From Lentisphaerae bacterium RIFOXYC12_FULL_60_16 (lineage in GTDB: Bacteria > Verrucomicrobiota > Kiritimatiellia > UBA8416 > YA12-FULL-60-10), in assembly GCA_001803315.1 (NCBI GenBank), contig MHBQ01000065.1, positions 1 through 64,000 of the forward strand: 64,000 bases of DNA, written 5' to 3'. The notes under the pieces were generated by a model. The model saw nothing but the letters and a program-made list of their open reading frames with translations, had not been told where the DNA came from and did not search any database. The position numbers and the translations under genes are program-made. Positions 36,924 through 45,637 of the stretch are shown in pieces (the stretch's first letter is position 1; each line of letters starts with the position of its first letter).

Positions 36924-38275
36924 CAGACATCCCCCCCGGCAGCCGATCCATCCGAAGGGACATCTGTGTCTGGTTCCGTTTCAGCCAATGTCCCTTCCAT
37001 CAAAGGCGGCAACACGGTGTTCGGCAAATCCTGGACTGAACGCAACCGGCGATTAATGGCACGTGTCCGCTGGAGTACGTTTTTCTCGATGCTATTGCTG
37101 GCTTCCTGGAGTTTGCGCTGGACCCCTTCGATCACACCGCCAAATTTATCGAATTCCGTCTTCACGGCCGCCAGCAACTGCCAGACTTCACTGGAACGTT
37201 TCTGGATGGCCAGGGTCCTGAATCCCATCTGCAGGCTGTTCAGCAGCGCCGCCAGTGTCGTGGGACCCGCCAGGTTCACCCGGTAGAGGCGTTGCAAAGC
37301 CTCCACCAGTCCCGGCCGTCGCAGGACTTCGCTATAAAGTCCTTCAACCGGCAGGAAAAGGATGGCAAAATCGGTCGTCAGCGGCGGCACGATATACTTG
37401 GAACTGATGTCCTTTGCCTCCTGGCGTATTCGTTGCTCGATTTTCTGGGCGGCATCCTGGACCGCGGCTGAATCACCCCGTTCCGATGCGTCGATCAGTC
37501 GTTCATAATCCTCGCGCGGATATTTGGCATCGATCGGCAACCAGACAGGGACATCCTCACCATCGCCACGACCGGGTAACCGGATGGCAAATTCAACCAC
37601 CTCATTGGTATCGGGCCGCACCCGGAAATTCTGTGTATACTGTTCAGGCGCCAGCACCTGCTCCAGCAAGGCGCCGAGTTGCATTTCCCCCCAAAGCCCG
37701 CGTGTCTTCACGTTGGTCAGGACTTTCTTCAAATCACCAACCCCGCTGGCCAGGGTTTGCATCTCACCCAGACCGGCATGCACCTGTTTAAGTTGCTCGG
37801 TAACCAGTCGGAATGATTCACCCAGACGTTTCTCAAGGGTTCCCTGCAACTTTTCGTCAACCGTCTTGCGCATCTCCTCAAGGCGAACCGCATTATCCTG
37901 TTGGATGCGGGTCAATTTTTCATCCACCTTCTGTTGCAACGCCTCCAATTTTTGTTCCAATCCCTGGGTCAGTTTATCCAGGCGACCCGTCTGCACACCC
38001 GCCTGGTCTGCCATCTGCCGGATAACGGAATCGTTGAAGGTTTGGAAACGCGTGGACAATGCTTCCCGCAAGGCGCTTATCTGGACGCCGGTTTCCTCAC
38101 GGTTCCGGCCGAGTTCCTCGCGGAGCAGGCGTTCCCCGCGTTCAAGACCTCGTTCCAGTGAATCCAACCGGGGAGACAGGTCCTGGGGAGACCTTACACA
38201 TTTCCAGACGGCGACCAGGACAGCCACCAGGGCAAGTTGCAGTACCACCACCAGAACAAGAAGACTGATAGTCAC
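36923..38275 (-). CDS. rmuC: DNA recombination protein RmuC
   Basis: GLWGEMQLGALLEQVLAPEQYTQNF, IDAKYPREDYERL, FAILFLPVEGLYSEVLR, LNSLQMGFRTLAIQKRSSEVW. Confidence 0.92.
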   Translation of the reverse strand: MTISLLVLVVVLQLALVAVLVAVWKCVRSPQDLSPRLDSLERGLERGERLLREELGRNREETGVQISALREALSTRFQTFNDSVIRQMADQAGVQTGRLDKLTQGLEQKLEALQQKVDEKLTRIQQDNAVRLEEMRKTVDEKLQGTLEKRLGESFRLVTEQLKQVHAGLGEMQTLASGVGDLKKVLTNVKTRGLWGEMQLGALLEQVLAPEQYTQNFRVRPDTNEVVEFAIRLPGRGDGEDVPVWLPIDAKYPREDYERLIDASERGDSAAVQDAAQKIEQRIRQEAKDISSKYIVPPLTTDFAILFLPVEGLYSEVLRRPGLVEALQRLYRVNLAGPTTLAALLNSLQMGFRTLAIQKRSSEVWQLLAAVKTEFDKFGGVIEGVQRKLQEASNSIEKNVLQRTRAINRRLRSVQDLPNTVLPPLMEGTLAETEPDTDVPSDGSAAGGDV

Positions 38276-38296
38276 AGGTTTATCCTCGTTTCGGCC

Positions 38297-38324
38297 AGTG
38301 TATCACGATGACAACCGGTGTCAA
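38297..38324 (-). promoter_or_regulatory. Putative rmuC promoter
   Basis: Minus strand TTGACA (38319-38324) - 16 nt - TACACT (38297-38302). Confidence 0.45.
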
Positions 38325-38353
38325 ACCGCCCAAATCGAGGGTGCTTGGGCGGT
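38325..38353. repeat. Perfect 9-bp inverted repeat, 11-nt loop
   Basis: ACCGCCCAA-N11-TTGGGCGGT in the rmuC/tRNA-Pro intergenic region. Confidence 0.65.
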
Positions 38354-38531
38354 GAGTTTGTGCATTTTCCGCTGGAGCCGGCTCGACCCCGGGCCGGTCT
38401 GGATCCGAGTTGGTCAGGTAAGGGAACGGGGCGATGTCGCCTGTCTCCAAACGGAGGTAAAATTAGTCCGTCGCATGCAAATCCTCAAACTCCCATATGC
38501 ACCCAACTGGTTTGTTTTGAAGAGGTTTGTT

Positions 38532-38559
38532 TTGACACATCGGAATCTTCCGCTAGACT
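38532..38559 (+). promoter_or_regulatory. Putative tRNA-Pro promoter
   Basis: TTGACA - 16 nt - TAGACT, 22 bp upstream of the tRNA. Confidence 0.6.
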
Positions 38560-38581
38560 GGTCCGCGATTCAGATCTTCTT

Positions 38582-38658
38582 CGGGGCGTAGCGCAGACTG
38601 GTAGCGCGTTTGGTTCGGGACCAAAAGGTCATGGGTTCAAATCCCATCGCCCCGACCA
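38582..38658 (+). tRNA. tRNA-Pro (CGG)
   Basis: CGGGGCG...TTTGG-TTCGGGA-CCAAA...CGCCCCG-ACCA; complete cloverleaf with encoded CCA. Confidence 0.95.
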
Positions 38659-38737
38659 CCAGTCCCCCTCCCTTCCAACTCGACAACCGTGGGTGATCAT
38701 TGCTATTAGTCTGCAACCGTTCCTTAAAGGATGATTA

Positions 38738-40954
38738 TTGCGAATCATGAGCGATCCGACACACCAGTCCGCCAATCCATTGAACCGTTCGACTATCGGT
38801 TTCCTGATCGGACTCGGCGTTTTTGCGATCATCACGTTGATCCGGTTGGCGGGATGGCTGGAGCCGCTCAACCTGAAATGGATGGATGCCGCAGTTCGAT
38901 GGACCGTACACTGGGGATTCTCGCCGTCTCCGGAAAACATTGCCGTGGTGACCATCGATCAGACCAGCCTCGAACAGGTTCATCAAACCATGGCGCAACG
39001 ATGGCCATGGCCCCGTATTTTCTACGCCCGCATGATCGAATATCTACACCAACAGGGCGTCCGCGCCATCGTATTTGACATGTTGTTCACCGAACCGGAG
39101 ATCGATCGAATGGACATCGCGGGCGAAACATCCGATGCCGCCCTTGTCGATGCCACCCACAAAGCCGCCATGGTCCATCATGCGTTTATGCCGCTACGCC
39201 AGGGACTTGAACCAGATGCCGAAAAATGGACCGCTTTGCATAGTACGCAACCCTTCCCCACCAACTTCCCGGCGCTTTTCTCGGGATTCTCACTGCCTGT
39301 TTTTGCGTCCATGGCCTCACCTTCCGCCGACCTGATCGCAAACGCACGAACGGTCGGATCGGTGTTTATTCAACCCGACAGGGATGGCATCATCCGGCAT
39401 AGCGCACCGCTCGGTATCCAGTGTAACGGCGCCTGGTTTCCCTCCCTCCCGACTGCCGTTGCATGGGATTTCCTGGGACGACCGGACGCTGCCAGGGTGG
39501 ATGGTTCCTTACAGTTGGGGAGCATCCCCTGCCCCCTCACCTCACAGGGCCGGTTCATTATTGGCTGGTACGGAAACCGTCCAGGCACCCATTCCCCATT
39601 TGCTCATTTTTCCGCGTATTCCGTGCTCCGCTCAAGCGCCCAACTGGATGCCGGACTTACCCCGGATATCCCCCCTTTCTCCTTTCTCGGTAAAATCGTC
39701 TACGTGGGATCGTCCGCCCCGGGACTTTCTGACCTGAAAGCCACCCCCTTGAATTCCAACACGCCGGGAGTCGATATCCAGGCCACCATGCTCGCAAACA
39801 TTCTCTGCGGGCATGCCGTTGCACGCACAGGAACCGCCACGGGCAGCGCCTTGCTCCTTGCATTATGCCTACTGGTCGGAGGGGGTACCGCTCATAATCG
39901 TCGGACGTGGTGGCATATGATCGGCATCCTGGGGGTTCTCATCGCCCTGTTGGCGTTCAGTGTCGCCTTGCTGGCCTTGCGCCGTATTTGGTTTGACCCC
40001 CTGCCGATGGTCGCAGGAATCGGACTGACCTGGGTGGGCGTCATATTTTCCAATTACCTGCACGAACGACGCCAGGGATTGGTCGTTCGCGGGATTTTTG
40101 AACATTACCTGGACCGATCCGTCGTTCAAACATTGGTGGCAGATCCGCGGCAGGTCCGACTTGGCGGTGAACGACGCCACGCAACCGTGCTGTTTTCCGA
40201 TGTCGCGAATTTCACCAGCACGTCCGAACAACTCAACCCGGAACAGGTGGTTCACTTCATGAACCTCTATTTGAACGCCATGACCGAAATTATCCTGGCC
40301 GCTGGTGGATTTCTGGACAAGTTTGTCGGTGATGAGATAGTCGCCATCTTTGGCGCACCGCAATCCATGCCCGACCATGCCGCACGGGCCTGCCAGGCCG
40401 TGTTGCGCATGCAGGAACGGCTCCGTGAACTTCAACCCGCTTTCCGTGATGCCGGTTGTCGCACGGAAATCTTTTCGCGGACCGGGCTCAGTACCGGCGA
40501 GCTCATTGTCGGAAACATGGGATCCGAAACCCGCATGAACTACACCGGCATGGGCGATACCATGAATCTTGGGGCCCGTATTGAAGGCGTGAACAAGGTG
40601 TACGGGACACGTGTCCTGGTAAGCGGCCAAACGGCCCAGGATGCCGGACCGGATTTTGTCTGGCGCGAAGTGGACGCGGTTCGCGTCAAGGGCCGCGCCA
40701 CGCCCGTCTCTCTCTTCGAACTGGTGGGAGGTCCGGCTGGCGTTTCCACGGAGATCCTGGTACGCCTTCACGGCTACCAGGCGGCCTTCGCACAATACCG
40801 TCAACGACACTGGCAGGAGGCCATCGCCATGCTGGAACCACTCGCGACCGCAGGGGACGGACCCTCCATCAACCTCCTTGCCCGGTGCCGGACATACGTA
40901 CAGACCCCTCCCCCTGCTGACTGGGATGGATCCTACACCATGGTGACCAAATGA
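38738..40954 (+). CDS. CHASE2-domain adenylate/guanylate cyclase
   Basis: IAVVTIDQTSLEQV...AIVFDMLFTEPE (CHASE2), TM segments, cyclase ATVLFSDVANFTSTSEQLNPEQVV...GDEIVAIFGAP...GLSTGELIVGNMGSETRMNYTGMGDTMNLGARIEG. Confidence 0.93.
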   Translation: MRIMSDPTHQSANPLNRSTIGFLIGLGVFAIITLIRLAGWLEPLNLKWMDAAVRWTVHWGFSPSPENIAVVTIDQTSLEQVHQTMAQRWPWPRIFYARMIEYLHQQGVRAIVFDMLFTEPEIDRMDIAGETSDAALVDATHKAAMVHHAFMPLRQGLEPDAEKWTALHSTQPFPTNFPALFSGFSLPVFASMASPSADLIANARTVGSVFIQPDRDGIIRHSAPLGIQCNGAWFPSLPTAVAWDFLGRPDAARVDGSLQLGSIPCPLTSQGRFIIGWYGNRPGTHSPFAHFSAYSVLRSSAQLDAGLTPDIPPFSFLGKIVYVGSSAPGLSDLKATPLNSNTPGVDIQATMLANILCGHAVARTGTATGSALLLALCLLVGGGTAHNRRTWWHMIGILGVLIALLAFSVALLALRRIWFDPLPMVAGIGLTWVGVIFSNYLHERRQGLVVRGIFEHYLDRSVVQTLVADPRQVRLGGERRHATVLFSDVANFTSTSEQLNPEQVVHFMNLYLNAMTEIILAAGGFLDKFVGDEIVAIFGAPQSMPDHAARACQAVLRMQERLRELQPAFRDAGCRTEIFSRTGLSTGELIVGNMGSETRMNYTGMGDTMNLGARIEGVNKVYGTRVLVSGQTAQDAGPDFVWREVDAVRVKGRATPVSLFELVGGPAGVSTEILVRLHGYQAAFAQYRQRHWQEAIAMLEPLATAGDGPSINLLARCRTYVQTPPPADWDGSYTMVTK

Positions 40955-42582
40955 ACCCATTCAACGGCAGGACGTGTAGACCCCCTGCAATCACCCTCTT
41001 CCTGACTCTTCTTTTGGCGCTTACCGCCTGTCAAACCGGTCCGGCGGATATGGCCACCATCCGGAACGATGCCAGTCTCATCGGCAAGGAGGGAAACTGG
41101 GCGCTCAAAGCCCGCTATGGCAAACCCGGCGTCCGCATGGATCTCGAATATCTGCGACTTTTCACCCGCGAGATGGACAGCTTGATCAGCGAAATGTCCG
41201 CCCTGCATCGCAGCCTGTCACGCCGCCCCCTTGAACATTTCACCAGCGAACAGCATGACCGGGTGGAACAGATGTTGTTCCGGTTCGTCGTCTGTTGGGA
41301 ATCCCTCTGGGATCTCGTCACCTTTTATTCGGATTTCGGAGACAAGGTCGGCGATTCATCGCTCGCCGACAAGGGGTTCCTGATCGGGTATGACGCCGCC
41401 TTGCACCTGAACTACTATGGTTGCAAGATGGTCCTGACCTTCCTGGACGAACCGGCGTTTACCGCCAAGTTGAACGAGGGATATCCTCGCTGTGAAATTC
41501 CTTCCGGAACCTTTGATCGAATGGTCCAGTCGGTCACCTCCCTTGACAACATCGAATCCATGGAAATCGCCTGGCAGGTATTTAAAGAGCAATCCGAGGA
41601 TTCTCGGTCCCGGCTGGCCCGGGTGGCTCGTCGTGACACGGATGCCCGTGCGTTGGTCGCCGATATCCGGCGCATCCGGCTTTACCAGGAAGCCCAGGTC
41701 GAACGCCTGCTTCAGGCACGTTCCATCCTGTTCCCGGGCATGGAAAATCGCATCCGCCATTCCAAGATTGTTGCCGCGATTGACAACCTACGGAAAGACG
41801 GCGCCGACCTGCTGTTCAAGGTGGCGGGCACCTTGGGCAACGGCATTGTGATCCTGACAAAATCCCCCCTGGCGTCCCCCATCGAGCTGACCCGTGAGCA
41901 GATTGACCAAACACTCAAGGCCTTGCGGCCCGGCGATGTGCTGCTGATGTTCTCGAAGGGTTACATGACCAACGTCTTTATTCCCGGCCGTTTCAAACAT
42001 GCCCTGACGTACGTCGGGACCTCCGGCCAGCGCATCGGATTGGGCATCCACACCTATGCGTCAGGTTACGATGAAAACAAACTTAAGCGGGTCATGCAGA
42101 CCCTGGCACGGTTCGATCTGACTCCGGGAACCGAACCGGACCTTGTTGAAGCCGTCGGGGAAGGCGTCATTTTCAATTCCCTGCGCCAGGTCCTGGAACA
42201 TAAAGTCTGCCGTCTGGTGGTCTTTCGTCCCCTGCTGGATGCCGAGGGGTTATCCCGCTACTTATCCACGGTGTTTTCATTCCTGGGCGCAGGTTATGAT
42301 TTCCGCTTTGATTTCAGCGAGGCGGAACATCTCTGCTGCACCGAGTTAACCTACCGCGCACTCAACGGGGTTGGCCCCATCCGCTTCGACCTCTCTCCCC
42401 GTATGGGACGCATGACGCTCAGCGCCGACGACATCGTCCACCAGCATTTCAAAACGCCGCGTGAATCACGCGGGATGGCCGTTGTCCTGCTGGCTGAACC
42501 GGATCCGGAACAATCCGGCGATGCCGGTCGGATCCTCACGGATGATGCAGCCGCCAGCCGCCTGGCAGAAATCATCAACTGA
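40951..42582 (+). CDS. Lipoprotein with YiiX/C92-like permuted papain domain
   Basis: Lipobox LLALTAC; LRPGDVLLMFSKGYMTNVFIPGRFKHALTYVG (Cys replaced by later His/Cys pattern); EAEHLCCTELTYRAL. Confidence 0.7.
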   Translation: MNPFNGRTCRPPAITLFLTLLLALTACQTGPADMATIRNDASLIGKEGNWALKARYGKPGVRMDLEYLRLFTREMDSLISEMSALHRSLSRRPLEHFTSEQHDRVEQMLFRFVVCWESLWDLVTFYSDFGDKVGDSSLADKGFLIGYDAALHLNYYGCKMVLTFLDEPAFTAKLNEGYPRCEIPSGTFDRMVQSVTSLDNIESMEIAWQVFKEQSEDSRSRLARVARRDTDARALVADIRRIRLYQEAQVERLLQARSILFPGMENRIRHSKIVAAIDNLRKDGADLLFKVAGTLGNGIVILTKSPLASPIELTREQIDQTLKALRPGDVLLMFSKGYMTNVFIPGRFKHALTYVGTSGQRIGLGIHTYASGYDENKLKRVMQTLARFDLTPGTEPDLVEAVGEGVIFNSLRQVLEHKVCRLVVFRPLLDAEGLSRYLSTVFSFLGAGYDFRFDFSEAEHLCCTELTYRALNGVGPIRFDLSPRMGRMTLSADDIVHQHFKTPRESRGMAVVLLAEPDPEQSGDAGRILTDDAAASRLAEIIN

Positions 42583-42678
42583 CATTTTCCGGGCAGTTGA
42601 AGCTTGAGCCATGCATGAAGATTGTGTTAGGAATGACGATCGGTTGAACGAGGGCTTGCACGAAGGGAACGAAACCTA

Positions 42679-43032
42679 ATGAAGATTCCGCTGAACATGG
42701 GTGCTTCTTCCAACACATCTGGTCGGGCGGCACAGAACAAGGCGCTGGAACGTGACCTTGCGGCGGTTAAAAAAGGCGATTGGACAGCCAAGAACAATCT
42801 GGCCAAGTCCTTCGCCAACCTCCTGCGATCCCTTGCGGAAAAACGAAGCCAGGATCCCACCACGATCAACACCCTCGTTGAAGCAGGCAAGGAAGGGCTC
42901 TATACCGCCGCCGCAAAATTCAAACTGGATCAGGGCGCTGAACGCTTTCACGTTTTTGCTCTCGATTTCGTCGAAAAAGCGATGGACAACAAGGGTAAGG
43001 GCGGCTTTTTCGCATGGTTGTTTCGCCGCTGA
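42679..43032 (+). CDS. Small protein resembling an isolated, divergent sigma-70 region 2
   Basis: AKNNLAKSFANLLRSLAEKRSQDPTTINTLVEAGKEGLYTAAAKFKLDQGAERFHVFALDFVEKAM, similar in pattern to sigma r2 (LVxxxLxLVxxxA...LIQEGxxGLxxAxxKFDxxxGxxFxxYAxxWIxxAI). Confidence 0.6.
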   Translation: MKIPLNMGASSNTSGRAAQNKALERDLAAVKKGDWTAKNNLAKSFANLLRSLAEKRSQDPTTINTLVEAGKEGLYTAAAKFKLDQGAERFHVFALDFVEKAMDNKGKGGFFAWLFRR

Positions 43033-43044
43033 CAGGTTCCGCTA

Positions 43045-43683
43045 TTGCATCCCTTCAATCTTGACCCGGACAGCCTGATTCATCTTCCGCAACCGGGTGA
43101 CAATCCGTTTCCCCTAACCGAATGGTTCCCGGCGTACACCGGCATTGAACTGGATATCGGTTGTGGAAAGGGACGGTTCCTGGAAGCCCGAGCCAAAGCC
43201 CATCCCGAAACCGGCCTGGTTGGTATTGACCGGATGCTTAAACGCCTGCGAAAGGTAGATCGCCGGCTACGCAGGACCGGGTGCCAAAACGTCCGGCTCA
43301 TCCGGGCTGATGCCGATTACACCGTAACCTATCTGATTCCAACCGGCACCATTTCAACCGGCTTCATATATTTCCCGGATCCATGGCCCAAACGCCGGCA
43401 TCATAGTCGGCGTCTGTTCTCCCCGGCATTCGTCGATGCCCTCTTCAGGATTCTGACGGCATCAGGCATTATCCATGTGGCAACCGATCACGAAGATTAT
43501 TTCCGCTGGATTACCGGCACCATGCACCCGGACGACCGTTTCATTGAGATCCCGCCGTACCGGCCCAACCCTGACGAACAAACGGATTTTGAACGCCAAT
43601 TCATCCAGGAGCAGCGGCCGGTATACCGGTATTCGTTTCAAAAGCGATTGATCGACGCAATCCCGCCGCCGCACACCCCATGA
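43045..43683 (+). CDS. trmB: tRNA (guanine-N7-)-methyltransferase
   Basis: IELDIGCGKGRFLEARAKAHPETGLVGID; GFIYFPDPWPKRRHHSRRLFSPAFV. TTG start. Confidence 0.92.
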   Translation: MHPFNLDPDSLIHLPQPGDNPFPLTEWFPAYTGIELDIGCGKGRFLEARAKAHPETGLVGIDRMLKRLRKVDRRLRRTGCQNVRLIRADADYTVTYLIPTGTISTGFIYFPDPWPKRRHHSRRLFSPAFVDALFRILTASGIIHVATDHEDYFRWITGTMHPDDRFIEIPPYRPNPDEQTDFERQFIQEQRPVYRYSFQKRLIDAIPPPHTP

Positions 43684-44920
43684 GCAGACCATAGAGAAGC
43701 ACGATCTCGCCATCGCCGAAGTTGTATTCGACCAGTCCGTTCAACATAAGCGCGAACAGGGCAAACAGGATAAACCGGGCGGCCCGCTGATCAGGACCAC
43801 GGGCAAACACCAGAAATCCAAGCGCATCCAGTAATGCCTTGCTCATCCAGGCAACGTAAAAGGCAAATCCGAGCCACCCCATTTCCACCCGAATCTGGAA
43901 TAAATTGGAATGCAGGTGATTCCGGTTCGGCTCCACATCCGGTCCGTATTCCCGCATGAAATCACTGGACATCGAATACCAACCGATCCCCTCCGGATAA
44001 TCCCGTGCCATGGCCGGTGCAAGCTGGGTCCACATGTACATGCGGCCGCCGCGACCCTCCTGAAATTCATCCCGCAACCCCTCCAGACGCGACCGCACCG
44101 GTGGGACAAACCAAAGGCTCAGCACCGCCAGGACCAGCAACAGGAACCCCTTGCGTCCGGCACGCCCAACCAACAGTGCCCCTGCCGCGATGATCGCACA
44201 CATCCAGGATCCGCGTTTGAAGCTCATGAGCAGGCCCGTCCCGCACAGCAGCAGGAGTGCCATGAACCATCTCCGTGAACGGACTTGGGTACAGGCACTG
44301 GTCACCCAGGCTACCGCCAATAGGATACCGACCACGAACCGCTGGGCATGTGTCATGGAACCGATTTTTATCATCCCGTCCATCCAGGTTTCAACAACCT
44401 CGGTACGCACGAGATTCCATGCCTCCAGGGGGGCCGATACCCATTGACGAAGCGTCAGAACCACCATGCCGACTGCCAGGGCCAGCAGGACATCGGTCTG
44501 GCGTCGCTCTGAATTTACCAGGGTCGCCGACAGCGGAATGATGAAGAACCAGGCCAGTTTATCCAGTTTCCGGACCCCGGTGTCCGGATCGATCCCGAGA
44601 TACGTCACCGGAATAGCCAGCAGGAAGAAGGCCGCCCACAACCAGGCGGTTAACGGGAAACGAATGCGCCGTGCTTCATCGAATGAATACTGCACAACCA
44701 GGATGGCGCTGATCATGGCAGCGATCCGGGAGGCCCCCAGTGAAAACGGCATGACACAAACCGAGACCAGAAAAATAAGCCAGGCCGCATGTTCCCGGCG
44801 CAGTGACGCGCCTGACCATGCGGAGGTCAAAACCAGCGGAAGACGCCACCTCCGACTTGCGGATAGCCGGGTGTTATCACCCGATCCCGATGCAGGATCG
44901 ACCGAAGAAAGCGTTTCCAT
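43601..44920 (-). CDS. O-antigen ligase/polymerase family (Wzy_C) membrane protein
   Basis: Multiple TM segments; MYMWTQLAPAMARDYPEGIGWYSMSSDFMREYG...NHLHSNLFQIRVEMGWLGFAFYVAWM. Confidence 0.85.
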   Translation of the reverse strand: METLSSVDPASGSGDNTRLSASRRWRLPLVLTSAWSGASLRREHAAWLIFLVSVCVMPFSLGASRIAAMISAILVVQYSFDEARRIRFPLTAWLWAAFFLLAIPVTYLGIDPDTGVRKLDKLAWFFIIPLSATLVNSERRQTDVLLALAVGMVVLTLRQWVSAPLEAWNLVRTEVVETWMDGMIKIGSMTHAQRFVVGILLAVAWVTSACTQVRSRRWFMALLLLCGTGLLMSFKRGSWMCAIIAAGALLVGRAGRKGFLLLVLAVLSLWFVPPVRSRLEGLRDEFQEGRGGRMYMWTQLAPAMARDYPEGIGWYSMSSDFMREYGPDVEPNRNHLHSNLFQIRVEMGWLGFAFYVAWMSKALLDALGFLVFARGPDQRAARFILFALFALMLNGLVEYNFGDGEIVLLYGLLMGCAAAGLRRSIAFETNTGIPAAAPG

Positions 44921-45636
44921 GTCATCCCCCATTTCCGTTTGAAACAGGCTTTGGCATCCGTACAAACCGAGGCGTCAAAACGCGATGCCGTCATACGTGA
45001 GAAATGATATACCAAACTGGTCCCGACACCAATAAAATGCCGGCACCCATGCTGGTACATCGCAAAGGCAAGGTCGGGATCGCTTCCTTCACCCGGAAAG
45101 TAGGCCTCGTCAAATCCACCCACCGCATCCCAATCCCGTTTCGCCAGCAGGAGGGGCGTCCAGGTGCTGACCACATTATAGGGCCGTCGGAGACGGGGAA
45201 GGTCGTTGAGCAGGTCAGCTTCCCGGAAATGCGACGGGTCACAACCATAATCCTGCCCGCCGATATAACCGGGGTGGGCACGGCCTGCCTCGATCGCGGT
45301 GCCGGACAACCAGAGGGGATCAGCCATCCCCAGGTATTGCATCAAGGCCGTATCCCATCCGGGTAACGCCACCATGTCGTCGTTGAAAAAACACACATGG
45401 TCGCAGCCGGCCTGCTTAACGCCGCGGTTGACCGCCCCGCATACCCCGAGATTGTGTTCGAAATACAGGGTCTGGACACCCGTCCCCCCACCCCATTGAC
45501 GACACGCATCATCGGCTTCATTGAAACACACGATGATCTCATGTTCGACCGCACTATGCCGACGCAGACTCCGAACGGCCAAATCCAAGCAGGAAAGGTT
45601 TTTCCACGTTGGAATGACGATCGAAAAACGCGGCAT
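44827..45636 (-). CDS. Glycosyltransferase family 2
   Basis: FSIVIPTWKNLSCLDLAVRSLRRH, CFFNDDMVALPGWD, GGFDEAYFPGEGSDPDLAFAMYQHG. Confidence 0.9.
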   Translation of the reverse strand: MPRFSIVIPTWKNLSCLDLAVRSLRRHSAVEHEIIVCFNEADDACRQWGGGTGVQTLYFEHNLGVCGAVNRGVKQAGCDHVCFFNDDMVALPGWDTALMQYLGMADPLWLSGTAIEAGRAHPGYIGGQDYGCDPSHFREADLLNDLPRLRRPYNVVSTWTPLLLAKRDWDAVGGFDEAYFPGEGSDPDLAFAMYQHGCRHFIGVGTSLVYHFSRMTASRFDASVCTDAKACFKRKWGMTWKRFLRSILHRDRVITPGYPQVGGGVFRWF

Positions 45637-45637
45637 C

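Noticed and set aside
38415-38460. GGTCAGG-containing hairpin considered as SRP RNA
   Set aside because: Lacks the conserved GGAAGGAAGCAGCC apical motif; only a short match.
38318-38734. 138-aa + strand ORF in the rmuC/tRNA-Pro intergenic region
   Set aside because: Runs straight through the tRNA-Pro gene and lacks family motifs; not a protein gene.
39869-40960. 363-aa - strand ORF
   Set aside because: Antisense to the adenylate cyclase catalytic region; no recognisable motifs.
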